This document shows, one piece after another, positions 53,916-62,887 of a DNA stretch of 64,000 nucleotides; position 1 is the stretch's first letter; every line of letters begins with the position of its first letter. The notes under the pieces were generated by a model. It ran no database searches. It was not told the DNA's origin and worked only from the letters and a program-made list of their open reading frames with translations. This DNA is from Oerskovia merdavium (GTDB lineage Bacteria > Actinomycetota > Actinomycetes > Actinomycetales > Cellulomonadaceae): positions 119,405 to 183,404 of the forward strand of contig NZ_JACSQF010000002.1 of assembly GCF_014836755.1 (NCBI RefSeq), read 5' to 3'. The position numbers were made by a program, and so were the translations under genes.

Positions 53916-54536
53916 ATGGCTGATCGCGCGCACGGCAACCCCACCCCGCCCACCGACTCGTCGGTCGACCGGGAGGACTGGTACGGACGCGACCTCGACG
54001 GCGAGGTGTTCGAGCGAGTGGCGTTCGGCGACTGCGACTTCTCGGAGATCACGACGACCGGCGCCACGTTCACGGAGTGCACGTTCCGCAAAGTGCGCTT
54101 CAACGCGTCGACCCACACGGACTCGGCCTTCGCGAACTGCACGTTCTCGCGCTGCTCGTTCTTCGACACCACGTTCACGCGCTGCAAGACGGTCGGTTCG
54201 GTCTTCACCGAGTGCGGCTTCGACCTCATGAAGGTCGTGGGCGGCAACTGGTCGTTCGTGGGCCTCCCCGGTGCGGACCTGCGCAGCGCGACGCTGACCG
54301 GCGCGCGGTTCCGCGAGGCAGACCTGACGGGCGCGCGCTGCCAGGGCGCCGTCCTGCGGGACCTCGACCTGTCCGGCGCCTGGCTGCACAAGGCCGACTT
54401 CACGGGGACGGACCTGCGAGGCAGCGACCTCCGTTCGCTCGACCCCCTGTCGAGCACGGTGCAGGGCGCGATCGTCGATCCTGCTCAGGCGCTCGTCCTC
54501 GCCGAGTCCCTGGGGCTGGACGTCCGGACGCACTGA
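53916..54536 (+). CDS. Qnr-like pentapeptide-repeat protein
   Basis: A 206-aa right-handed beta-helix protein. Repeats of A/C-x-F-x-x type occur from about 33 to 175 (CDFSE, CTFRK, CTFSR, ADLRS, ADLTG, LDLSG, ADFTG). The repeat block is broken by a short loop near 100-115. The C-terminal helix VDPAQALVLAESLGLDV aligns well with the dimerisation helix of Qnr proteins. Qnr and MfpA proteins mimic DNA and protect gyrase from fluoroquinolones, so gyrase binding is the leading guess. It is leaderless and monocistronic. Confidence 0.75.
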   Translation: MADRAHGNPTPPTDSSVDREDWYGRDLDGEVFERVAFGDCDFSEITTTGATFTECTFRKVRFNASTHTDSAFANCTFSRCSFFDTTFTRCKTVGSVFTECGFDLMKVVGGNWSFVGLPGADLRSATLTGARFREADLTGARCQGAVLRDLDLSGAWLHKADFTGTDLRGSDLRSLDPLSSTVQGAIVDPAQALVLAESLGLDVRTH

Positions 54537-54695
54537 GCGATCGCCCCCAGGTCGCAGAGGCGTACTGAGAGTCACGTCACGGTCACGTCATGATCGCGTC
54601 CGAGGCGTGTCTCTCTTCGTGACGGGCACCTCGTGGCAGGCACGGGGCGCCCCCGATCGTGCGCCCGGCGTCACCGGGACGCCGGAGGGACACCC

Positions 54696-56615
54696 ATGGC
54701 GACGACGAGCGAGAAGAACCTCGAGGCACTGGCCGACGAGGAGCTCGTCGACGCCGTGCGCCGGGGCTCGCGGGACGCCTACGGGGTGCTGTGGACCCGG
54801 CACGCGGGTGCCGGTCGCGGTGCTGCCCGTCGGGTCACGTCGTCGTTCGACCCGGACGACCTGGTCCAGGAGTCGTTCGCGCGCATCCTGAAGGCGATCC
54901 AGGGCGGGCACGGGCCGACCGGCCCGTTCCGGCCCTACCTCTACCAGACGGTCCGCAGCGTCGCGATCTCCTGGTCGCACGCGCCGAACCCGATCGCGGT
55001 GGACGAGGTCCCGGAGGTCGTCGACCCGGTCGACATCGCCGACGGCGTGATCGAGGGCTCGGTCACCGTCACGGCGTTCAAGGCGCTTCCCGAGCGGTGG
55101 CAGGCCGTGCTCTGGTACACCGAGGTCGAGGGTATGGACCCGCGGGAGGTCGCACCGTTGCTCGGCCTGAGCGCGGGGTCGGTCTCCGCGCTCGCGTACC
55201 GCGCGCGCGAGGGCCTGCGCCGGTCCTGGCTCCAGGCGCACGTCAACACGGCCGGCGTCCCCGCCGAGTGCCGGTGGGCCGTCGAGCAGATGGGCGACTA
55301 CAACCGGGGTGCCTTGAGCGCGCGCCAGAAGGACCGGTTCGAGGAGCACCTGACGGGGTGCCTGTCGTGCTCGATCCTCGTCGAGGAGGTCGACCAGGTC
55401 GCCTCCCGCCTGGGCCTGCTCCTGGTCCCGCTGGTCCTGGGGGTCCCGGCGGTCCTGGGCGGAGGCTCGTTCGCGCTGGGCGGCGCGGCGAGCGCCGCGC
55501 CGGTGGGGGCGTTCGTCGGCCCGACGGCGGAGCTCGCCTCCCCGGCTCCCGCCGGCTCGGGCGGAGCGTCGGGTGGACCCGGCCCGCTCGGCGCGGCGAC
55601 GTCCGGAGCCGGTGCGACCGGCGGTGGCTTCTCGAGCGGGCTCGTCCTCGCACTGGTCGGTGCGGGCGTCGCGGTCGCGACCGGTGTGCTGGTCGTCGCG
55701 CAGCCGTGGGCAGCAGCGCCACCAGCGGTCGCCGAACAGCTCGCCGCCCAGGGCGACTCGCCAGGATCGGCCGACGGGGCGACCACCGTCATCCCTGGGA
55801 CGACCGACCCCGCGGACATCCCGGACAGCGGGGCGGCCGAGCCCCCCGCGACGGGCACGCCGGAGGCGGGCGCCGGCCCGTCCGGCGGGGCAGCGTCGTC
55901 GGGGTCCTCGGGGACGAACCTCTCGCCTCCGCCGGGCACCCAGGTCGGGCCCGAGGCACCTGTCGTCCCGGCACCGCCCGTCGTCACCGAGCCGCCCGAC
56001 CCCGTCGAGCCGGTGGACCCCGTCGACCCGGTGGACCCGGTGGACCCCGCCGACGTCCCGCCCGTCGCGCCGACCCTCGTCGCCCCGGCGCCGGGCGAGC
56101 TGGTCTTCCTGCCCGAGCTCTCGGGCACCGGGGAGGCCGGCGCGACCGTCACCCTGAGCGGTACCGACCTGTCCGGGGCGTCCTCGGTCCTGGCCACCGC
56201 GGACGTCTCGCCGGCCGGGACGTGGCGCGCGACGCCGTCGGGCAGCGGAGGAGGCTGGGACAGCCTCACCGTGACCCAGGAGCGTGGCGGGCTGACCTCT
56301 GAGCCGACCACCGTCCAGGGCCCGTTCACGTTCGCGCTGCCGTCGATCCTCACGCCCGCCGACGGGTCCGTCCTGTCCTGGGCGCCGTCGGTCGACGTCC
56401 GGATCGAGGGGCGTGCCGGGCTGACCCTGCAGGTCTTCGTGGACGGTGACGCCACGGGCAACCTGCACGGCGCGACCGGCCGCCCGCTCGACCGCGTGGT
56501 GTCGGGGCTCGAGCCCGGCGAGCACTCGATCGGGCTGCGCTACGTCCGGGCGGCCGGCGGCAGCGTGGTCGAGGCGGGGCCGACCGTGACGTCGAGGTTC
56601 ACGATCACCGGTTGA
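54696..56615 (+). CDS. ECF sigma factor fused to zinc finger, membrane segments and Ig-like C-terminal region
   Basis: A 639-aa single-chain protein. Sigma region 2 (about 17-85; DPDDLVQESFARIL) and region 4 (about 123-180; LPERWQAVLWYTEVEGMDPREVAPLLGLSAGSV) form a complete ECF sigma factor. They are followed at once by an anti-sigma-type zinc finger: Cys192, His218, Cys222, Cys225. Hydrophobic segments lie at about 238-262 and 315-337. A Pro/Val/Asp linker (about 410-435) and two Ig-like beta domains (about 440-635) end the protein. Usually sigma and anti-sigma are separate genes. GGAGG precedes the ATG; GTCACGTCA occurs twice upstream (54571 and 54582). Confidence 0.88.
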   Translation: MATTSEKNLEALADEELVDAVRRGSRDAYGVLWTRHAGAGRGAARRVTSSFDPDDLVQESFARILKAIQGGHGPTGPFRPYLYQTVRSVAISWSHAPNPIAVDEVPEVVDPVDIADGVIEGSVTVTAFKALPERWQAVLWYTEVEGMDPREVAPLLGLSAGSVSALAYRAREGLRRSWLQAHVNTAGVPAECRWAVEQMGDYNRGALSARQKDRFEEHLTGCLSCSILVEEVDQVASRLGLLLVPLVLGVPAVLGGGSFALGGAASAAPVGAFVGPTAELASPAPAGSGGASGGPGPLGAATSGAGATGGGFSSGLVLALVGAGVAVATGVLVVAQPWAAAPPAVAEQLAAQGDSPGSADGATTVIPGTTDPADIPDSGAAEPPATGTPEAGAGPSGGAASSGSSGTNLSPPPGTQVGPEAPVVPAPPVVTEPPDPVEPVDPVDPVDPVDPADVPPVAPTLVAPAPGELVFLPELSGTGEAGATVTLSGTDLSGASSVLATADVSPAGTWRATPSGSGGGWDSLTVTQERGGLTSEPTTVQGPFTFALPSILTPADGSVLSWAPSVDVRIEGRAGLTLQVFVDGDATGNLHGATGRPLDRVVSGLEPGEHSIGLRYVRAAGGSVVEAGPTVTSRFTITG

Positions 56616-56621
56616 CCCGCC

Positions 56622-57521
56622 TCAGGACTCCCCGGCGGGGCGACGCACGACCGTCACGGGGCACGACGCGTACTCGACGACCTGTCGGCTGACCGAGCCG
56701 AGCAGCAGCCGGTCGAACCCGCCCGTGCCACGGTTGCCCACGACCAGGCGCTCCGCACCGTGGGACGCCTCGATCAGGCCCTTGGCCGGGTGCGCGTGCA
56801 CCACGCTGCGGCGCAAGCGGTCCTCCGGGAGGTCCGCGCCCGCGGCCTCGAGGGCACGGTCGAGCTGCTCGCCCGCGAACTTCTCGTAGTCGTCGATCGG
56901 CGGGGTCCAGCCCCACGAGTCCGGCAACGGGGCGAGCGTGACGATCTGCCAGCAGAACACGGCGTCGAGCACGGCGCCCGTACGGCGGGCGACCTCGAGC
57001 CCGTGGCGCAGCGCGTGCACCGAGGTGCGCGAGCCGTCCACGCCCACGACGACGCGCGGCACGTCGCCGTCCGCCTCGGGAGCATCGCCGTCCTCGCTCG
57101 ACCGCACGACCGTGACCGGGACCTCGATGGCGCCCTGCACGACGGCCGAGGACACCGATCCCAGCACCAGTCGCCCCAGGCGTCCCAGCCCTCGGCTGCC
57201 GACCACGAGCATCTCGGCGTGCTCGGCCCGGGCCAGCAGAGTGGCTGCGGGCGAACCCTGGACCTGCTCGGCGTGCGTGATCGCCTCGATGCCGGTCCGG
57301 TGCCGGGCCTCGTCCAGGAGGGTCAGGACCTGCTCCTGCTTGAGGTCCGCGAGGTGGCTGAAGTCTGAGGGCTCCGACGGGCGCGGACCGTCCTGCCACG
57401 AGGGCTCCCACGCGAGGACCGCGGTGAGCGGCACCCCTCGTGAGCCTGCCTCGGCGAGGGCCCAGTCGAGGGCCTCCTGCGACTGGACCGACCCGTCCAC
57501 ACCGACGACCACGTCACGCAT
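56622..57521 (-). CDS. Tandem-domain universal stress protein
   Basis: A 299-aa protein of two UspA domains (about 1-140 and 153-295). Each has an ATP-binding tail motif: GSRGLGRLGRLVLGSVS in the first, GNRGTGGFDRLLLGSVS in the second. Each starts with VVVGVDGS. Such ATP-binding Usp proteins are often under dormancy or redox control in actinobacteria. AGGTGA precedes the ATG. It converges on the sigma-fusion gene, with only 6 bases between stops. Confidence 0.9.
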   Translation of the reverse strand: MRDVVVGVDGSVQSQEALDWALAEAGSRGVPLTAVLAWEPSWQDGPRPSEPSDFSHLADLKQEQVLTLLDEARHRTGIEAITHAEQVQGSPAATLLARAEHAEMLVVGSRGLGRLGRLVLGSVSSAVVQGAIEVPVTVVRSSEDGDAPEADGDVPRVVVGVDGSRTSVHALRHGLEVARRTGAVLDAVFCWQIVTLAPLPDSWGWTPPIDDYEKFAGEQLDRALEAAGADLPEDRLRRSVVHAHPAKGLIEASHGAERLVVGNRGTGGFDRLLLGSVSRQVVEYASCPVTVVRRPAGES

Positions 57522-57674
57522 CGACGTCACCTGCTCTCTTGCTCGACGACCGTCCAGTGCGACTGTGCACCGTCCGCACCACCCATCTTGGTCGTTCCCG
57601 GCAGCCACGTCACGCCTGGGCGTGTCTGCTTGATCACGCCACGGCGTCAGTACCGCGCGACGGGCTCGGACGAG

Positions 57675-58298
57675 TCAGAACCGCGGCCCGTCGTCACCGT
57701 GGAGGAGGTTGCGGATCGGTGCCGTGGAGATGTCCAGGCGGTCCACGAGGTCGGTCGGGCCGGACACGATCACGGCCCGGTCGCCGATCGGCACGTACAC
57801 CGCGACCGTCCCCCGGACCGCGACCCGCACGCACGGGTGCGAGACGTCGTCGAGCACGAAGGCCGTGCGCTGCAGCGCGGCGAGGTCTACCTCCTCGACG
57901 ATCGCTCGCATGGCCGAGCGGTAGTCCTGGTAGGCGTCGGCGAAGTCCGCGCCGGTCGGGCCCTCGGCCCCCTCGGGGACGTCGTTGTGCAGGGGCGAGG
58001 CCAGCGCCCCGCTGAGCGCGGCGCGCACGATGTCGTCGATCTGCTCGGGGTCCTCCGTGCCGACGCGGAGGGTCTCGACGTCGACCGCCTCGCCCACGAA
58101 CGACACGTAGGCGCGCAGGAACCGCTCCTCGGTGGGGTCGCGGTCGTCGCCCGTCCCGGTGACGGTCTCCTCCTCGAGGTCCAGCCCCCACGTGAGCGGG
58201 TCGGAGATCTCGCCCACCACGCCGCTGAAGCGCGCGAAACGGGCGACGATCTGCTCCCACGACTCATGGGCGCCTGCTGGTTCGTCCGGCTTGTGCAT
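57675..58298 (-). CDS. Hypothetical protein (207 aa)
   Basis: A soluble acidic protein. The N-terminus (WEQIVARFARFSGVVGEISDPLTWG) is helical. The C-terminal third contains YVPIGDRAVIVSGPTDLVDRLDI, an alpha/beta-like pattern. There is no signal peptide and no motif of known function. GGGAGGA precedes the ATG. It is divergent from the YwiC-like gene. The family is not recognised. Confidence 0.65.
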   Translation of the reverse strand: MHKPDEPAGAHESWEQIVARFARFSGVVGEISDPLTWGLDLEEETVTGTGDDRDPTEERFLRAYVSFVGEAVDVETLRVGTEDPEQIDDIVRAALSGALASPLHNDVPEGAEGPTGADFADAYQDYRSAMRAIVEEVDLAALQRTAFVLDDVSHPCVRVAVRGTVAVYVPIGDRAVIVSGPTDLVDRLDISTAPIRNLLHGDDGPRF

Positions 58299-58483
58299 CG
58301 TCCTCCCTCGGACTGGCGGGTGCCCCTGCCACGAGACTGCCCTCGCGGTGCTCCCGGGTCAACGATGCTGTCGGCGCGCCGGGAGCGCACGTCGGGGACC
58401 GGGTGAGTCCACCGGCCGGGACGCGTGGTCCGCCCGCCGGGACGTCCTCGTGGGCTGCGCGGACGCGTGCCAGTCTCGGGGGC

Positions 58484-59359
58484 ATGACCCAGCGGAGCAC
58501 GCGACCTGAGCGGCGTCCGGCAGGACGTCGACGACGCCGCGGCCCCGGCTGGGTCCCCGACCAGCACGGCGCGTGGGCGATGCTCGCGGTGCCGCTGCTG
58601 GTCGGCGTCGTGCTCGGCGGTCCGGCCTGGGTGCACGTGCCGCTCGCCGTCCTGTGGTTCGTGGGGTACTTCGCGTTCTTCGCCGCGGGCCTGTGGCTCA
58701 AGTCGCGCTTCAAGGCGCGCTACCTGCCGCCCGTGCGGGCGTACGGGATCGCGACGGTCGTCCCAGCCGTCGCGGTCCTGGTCCTGCGGCCCGACCTCCT
58801 GGTCTGGGTACCGCTGTTCCTCCCCCTGCTCGGGGTGAGCCTGTGGAGCTCGTACCGGCGGCGCGAGCGCTCGCTCCTCAACGACGGGGCCACGGTGCTC
58901 GCGGCATGCCTCATGCTGCCGGTCGCGTTCGCGGCGGGGACGGGTCCGGCGCCGGACCTGTGGCCGGGGATCTCCCTGCCCGACGGCGTCACGGGCCTCG
59001 GCGGGATCGGCTGGCCCCAGGTGTGGGGCGTCTTCGTCCTCGTGCTGGCGTACTTCGCGGGGACGATCCTCTACGTGAAGACGCTCATCCGGGAGCGAGG
59101 CGAGCGCTCCTACCTGGTCGCGTCGGCCGTCTACCACGTGGCCGCCGGGGTCGTCGTGAGCGTGGCGCTCGCAGCGGCCGGGCTCGCGTGGTGGCCCGCG
59201 GCGCTGCTGTTCGCCGGCCTGACGGTCCGGTCGGTGTGGGTGCCGAGGACCGACGCCAAGCCGTTGCAGTTCGGGATGGGAGAGGTCGCCGCGAGCGTTC
59301 TCGTCCTGGTGGTCGCGCTCTGGCTGCCCTCGACCCTCTCGGTCGCGGGGGCCGCCTGA
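58484..59359 (+). CDS. YwiC-like integral membrane protein
   Basis: A 291-aa membrane protein with about eight helices. The YwiC family hallmark near the N-terminus, PDQHGAWAMLAVPLLVG (about 25-41), is clear, and ILYVKTLIRERG (about 192-203) follows a middle helix. The first 20 residues are very basic (RRPAGRRRRR). The family has no established function; it is widespread in Gram-positives. It precedes clpC by about 245 bases with no sign of co-transcription. Confidence 0.82.
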   Translation: MTQRSTRPERRPAGRRRRRGPGWVPDQHGAWAMLAVPLLVGVVLGGPAWVHVPLAVLWFVGYFAFFAAGLWLKSRFKARYLPPVRAYGIATVVPAVAVLVLRPDLLVWVPLFLPLLGVSLWSSYRRRERSLLNDGATVLAACLMLPVAFAAGTGPAPDLWPGISLPDGVTGLGGIGWPQVWGVFVLVLAYFAGTILYVKTLIRERGERSYLVASAVYHVAAGVVVSVALAAAGLAWWPAALLFAGLTVRSVWVPRTDAKPLQFGMGEVAASVLVLVVALWLPSTLSVAGAA

Positions 59360-59604
59360 CCTCGTCCGACGCCCCCGGGAGACGAGGGCACCCGGGGCGC
59401 GGCGCCGTCGGGCAGGGGGCTCGGAAGAGCCTCCTCGGCCGCCCGCCGGCGCTCGGCCGAAAGGTCACGGAGCGACCCCCTCGTCACGCCCCTGGCGAAC
59501 AAGGGCATATCCGTGGGGTCGGCCCCGTTGGTCACGGATAGAGTCGTTGCGGTCAGGCCTGAGCACCACCGGTGCGGGTGTACGCCGCTCGTGAGGAGCA
59601 GCAC

Positions 59605-62172
59605 ATGTTCGAGAGATTTACCGACCGAGCCCGTCGGGTCGTCGTCCTTGCCCAAGAAGAGGCACGGATGCTCAACCACAACTACATCGGCACCGAGCAC
59701 ATCCTGCTCGGCCTCATCCACGAGGGAGAGGGAGTCGCAGCCAAGGCGCTGGAGTCCCTGAACATCTCCCTCGACGGTGTGCGCTCGCAGGTCACCGAGA
59801 TCATCGGCGAGGGCCAGCAGGCCCCCAGCGGGCACATCCCGTTCACGCCGCGCGCCAAGAAGGTCCTGGAGCTCTCGCTCCGCGAGGCCCTTCAGCTCGG
59901 CCACAACTACATCGGCACCGAGCACATCCTGCTCGGGCTCATCCGTGAGGGAGAGGGTGTCGCAGCCCAGGTCCTCACCAAGATGGGCGCCGACCTCAAC
60001 CGCGTGCGCCAGCAGGTCATCCAGCTGTTGTCCGGGTACCAGGGCAAGGAGCCCGTCGCTGCGGGCGGCCCCGCCGAGGGCCAGCCGTCCGGCTCGGCCG
60101 TGCTCGACCAGTTCGGCCGCAACCTCACGCAGGCCGCACGCGAGGGCAAGCTCGACCCGGTCATCGGACGCACCTCGGAGATCGAGCGCGTCATGCAGGT
60201 CCTGTCGCGCCGTACCAAGAACAACCCTGTCCTCATCGGCGAGCCCGGTGTCGGCAAGACCGCCGTCGTCGAGGGCCTCGCCCAGGACATCGTCCGCGGC
60301 GACGTGCCGGAGACGCTCAAGGACAAGCAGCTCTACACGCTGGACCTCGGCGCCCTGGTCGCCGGTTCCCGCTACCGCGGTGACTTCGAGGAGCGCCTGA
60401 AGAAGGTCCTCAAGGAGATCCGCACGCGCGGCGACATCATCCTGTTCATCGACGAGATCCACACGCTCGTCGGTGCGGGTGCCGCCGAGGGCGCGATCGA
60501 CGCGGCGAGCATCCTCAAGCCGATGCTGGCCCGCGGCGAGCTGCAGACCATCGGTGCGACCACGCTCGACGAGTACCGCAAGCACATCGAGAAGGACCCG
60601 GCCCTGGAGCGTCGCTTCCAGCCGATCCTCGTCTCGGAGCCGAGCCTGCCGCACGCGATCGAGATCCTCAAGGGTCTGCGCGACCGCTACGAGGCGCACC
60701 ACCGCGTGTCCATCACGGACGCCGCACTGGTGGCCGCCGCGACGCTGGCCGACCGCTACATCAACGACCGGTACCTGCCGGACAAGGCGATCGACCTGGT
60801 CGACGAGGCCGGTGCGCGCCTGCGCATCCGTCGCATGACCGCCCCGCCCGAGCTCAAGGAGCTCGACGAGAAGATCGGCGAGGCGCGTCGCGACAAGGAG
60901 TCCGCGATCGACGAGCAGGACTTCGAGAAGGCCGCGCGTCTGCGCGACACCGAGAAGCAGCTCACGCAGCAGCGCGCGGACAAGGAGAAGGCCTGGAAGG
61001 CCGGAGACCTGGACACCGTCGCCGAGGTGGACGAGGACCTGATCGCCGAGGTCCTGGCCATGTCGACCGGCATCCCGGTCCTCAAGCTGACCGAGCAGGA
61101 GTCCGCTCGCCTGCTGAAGATGGAGGACGAGCTGCACAAGCGCGTCGTCGGCCAGGAGACCGCCATCAAGGCGCTCTCCCAGGCGATCCGCCGCACGCGT
61201 GCAGGCCTCAAGGACCCCAAGCGTCCGGGTGGCTCGTTCATCTTCGCCGGCCCCACGGGTGTCGGTAAGACCGAGCTGGCCAAGGCGCTCGCCGAGTTCC
61301 TCTTCGGGGACGAGGACGCGCTCATCCAGCTCGACATGTCCGAGTTCTCGGAGAAGCACACGGTCTCGCGTCTCTTCGGCTCGCCCCCCGGCTACGTCGG
61401 TTACGACGAGGGTGGCCAGCTGACGGAGAAGGTCCGTCGCCGTCCGTTCTCCGTGGTCCTGTTCGACGAGGTGGAGAAGGCGCACGCCGACATCTTCAAC
61501 TCGCTCCTGCAGATCCTCGAGGACGGTCGCCTGACCGACTCGCAGGGCCGCGTGGTCGACTTCAAGAACACCGTCATCATCATGACCACGAACCTCGGTA
61601 CGCGGGACATCGCCAAGGGTCTCCAGACCGGCTTCAACGCCGGCGGCGACCTGGTGACGAGCTACGACCGCATGAAGGCCAAGGTCAACGACGAGCTGAA
61701 GCAGCACTTCCGCCCGGAGTTCCTCAACCGCGTCGACGACGTGGTGGTCTTCCCGCAGCTCTCGCAGAAGGAGATCGTCCAGATCGTCGACCTCATGGTC
61801 GCCAAGCTGGACAAGCGCCTGCAGGACAAGGACATGGGCATCGAGCTCACGGACGCAGCCAAGGCGCTGCTCGCCGAGAAGGGCTACGACCCGGTCCTGG
61901 GTGCTCGTCCGCTGCGTCGCGCGATCCAGCGCGACATCGAGGACGTGCTCTCCGAGAAGATCCTGTTCGGCGAGCTCAAGGCTGGCCAGGTCGTCCTGGT
62001 CGACGCCGAGGGCGAAGGCCTGCTGGGCGAGTTCACGTTCCGGGGCGTCTCCAAGGACGACCACGAGCGTGGCCCGGTGAGCGTGGCCGCGACCGCGGCG
62101 CTCAACGCGCCGACGGGCATCTCCACGGCAGACCTCCCGCCGACCGGCGAGCTGCGAGCCGGCGCCGAGTGA
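59605..62172 (+). CDS. clpC: ATP-dependent Clp protease ATPase subunit ClpC
   Basis: An 855-aa Hsp100 unfoldase that feeds substrates to ClpP. It has two N-terminal repeats (1-75 and 78-150, each with [14 protein letters not shown] or [14 protein letters not shown]). AAA domain 1 has Walker A GEPGVGKT (212-219). A UVR-type coiled-coil middle domain (about 425-460) precedes AAA domain 2 with GPTGVGKT (549-556). The tail is ClpC-like. GAGGAGCAG precedes the ATG. The -10-like TAGAGT (59539-59544) lies upstream. A strong hairpin follows. Confidence 0.97.
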   Translation: MFERFTDRARRVVVLAQEEARMLNHNYIGTEHILLGLIHEGEGVAAKALESLNISLDGVRSQVTEIIGEGQQAPSGHIPFTPRAKKVLELSLREALQLGHNYIGTEHILLGLIREGEGVAAQVLTKMGADLNRVRQQVIQLLSGYQGKEPVAAGGPAEGQPSGSAVLDQFGRNLTQAAREGKLDPVIGRTSEIERVMQVLSRRTKNNPVLIGEPGVGKTAVVEGLAQDIVRGDVPETLKDKQLYTLDLGALVAGSRYRGDFEERLKKVLKEIRTRGDIILFIDEIHTLVGAGAAEGAIDAASILKPMLARGELQTIGATTLDEYRKHIEKDPALERRFQPILVSEPSLPHAIEILKGLRDRYEAHHRVSITDAALVAAATLADRYINDRYLPDKAIDLVDEAGARLRIRRMTAPPELKELDEKIGEARRDKESAIDEQDFEKAARLRDTEKQLTQQRADKEKAWKAGDLDTVAEVDEDLIAEVLAMSTGIPVLKLTEQESARLLKMEDELHKRVVGQETAIKALSQAIRRTRAGLKDPKRPGGSFIFAGPTGVGKTELAKALAEFLFGDEDALIQLDMSEFSEKHTVSRLFGSPPGYVGYDEGGQLTEKVRRRPFSVVLFDEVEKAHADIFNSLLQILEDGRLTDSQGRVVDFKNTVIIMTTNLGTRDIAKGLQTGFNAGGDLVTSYDRMKAKVNDELKQHFRPEFLNRVDDVVVFPQLSQKEIVQIVDLMVAKLDKRLQDKDMGIELTDAAKALLAEKGYDPVLGARPLRRAIQRDIEDVLSEKILFGELKAGQVVLVDAEGEGLLGEFTFRGVSKDDHERGPVSVAATAALNAPTGISTADLPPTGELRAGAE

Positions 62173-62224
62173 TCCTCCCGGCAGCCACCGGCTGTCGATC
62201 CCCGGTCGTCTGACGCCGACCGGA

Positions 62225-62260
62225 CGAAGGGCCCTGATCCACACGGATCGGGGCCCTTCG
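62225..62260. terminator. clpC terminator hairpin (possibly bidirectional)
   Basis: Sixteen-base arms at 62225-62240 and 62245-62260 pair with one wobble around a 4-base loop, between clpC and the convergent SRPBCC gene. Confidence 0.85.
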
Positions 62261-62312
62261 TCGTCCCGGTGGCCGGTCGGCCGTGCCCCGAGCCCCGGGT
62301 GCGCGACGGGAT

Positions 62313-62726
62313 CTAGTCGTGCCCCGCGAGCGAGGCGAGCGCGGTGCGCCAGAGCTCCTCGGAGTGCTCGACCGCCTCGGGGGTGTCGTTGTTGTCCTGC
62401 CGGATCGTCACGCGTGTGCCCTTGGGGTCCGGAGCGAGCGTGATCGCGACCTCGTGGTGGTTCTCCGGGACGTCGGGTGCGCCGCTCGCGGGGGAGAAGT
62501 GCGTGAAGCGCAGCGTCCTGGGGCGGTCGACCTCGAGGACCGTGCCGTGGTCCTCGAAGTGCTTGCCCTGGTACTGGCCCTCGAACGTGATGGTGCTGCC
62601 CGGCTGGTAGTCCGTCTCCACGTTCGCGCCCAGCATCCAGGTCGCGGACGGGTGGACCAGCTCGGCCCACACCCTCTCGGGGCGGGCGGCGATGTGGATC
62701 GAGGCGGTGGCGACGAGTCCGGTCAT
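62313..62726 (-). CDS. SRPBCC-family protein (AHSA1/polyketide-cyclase-like)
   Basis: A 137-aa single-domain START-like protein: SIHIAARPERVWAELVHP at the N-terminus, GSTITFEGQYQG and the long C-terminal helix SEELWRTALASLAG. The fold makes a hydrophobic pocket; no ligand can be assigned. GGAGAGG precedes the ATG. It converges on clpC. Confidence 0.83.
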   Translation of the reverse strand: MTGLVATASIHIAARPERVWAELVHPSATWMLGANVETDYQPGSTITFEGQYQGKHFEDHGTVLEVDRPRTLRFTHFSPASGAPDVPENHHEVAITLAPDPKGTRVTIRQDNNDTPEAVEHSEELWRTALASLAGHD

Positions 62727-62822
62727 GGGACCTCTCCTCCTTGAGCGGTTTCCCTCGACCGTAGCGCCCTGCCCGGCGGTCGGCGCGGGCGGCGTGGCAG
62801 AAACCGAACGGGCGGATGGTCA

Positions 62823-62881
62823 CCGAGCGTGCAGTTCGGGCTGTGAGTGGCTGCTGGGAACGACCCGAACTGCACGTTCGG
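62823..62881. repeat. Extragenic palindrome, type C copy 1
   Basis: Arms at 62823-62840 (CCGAGCGTGCAGTTCGGG) and 62864-62881 pair over 18 bases with one G-T wobble. It ends 6 bases from the stop of the DUF559 nuclease gene. Confidence 0.88.
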
Positions 62882-62887
62882 CGTGGC

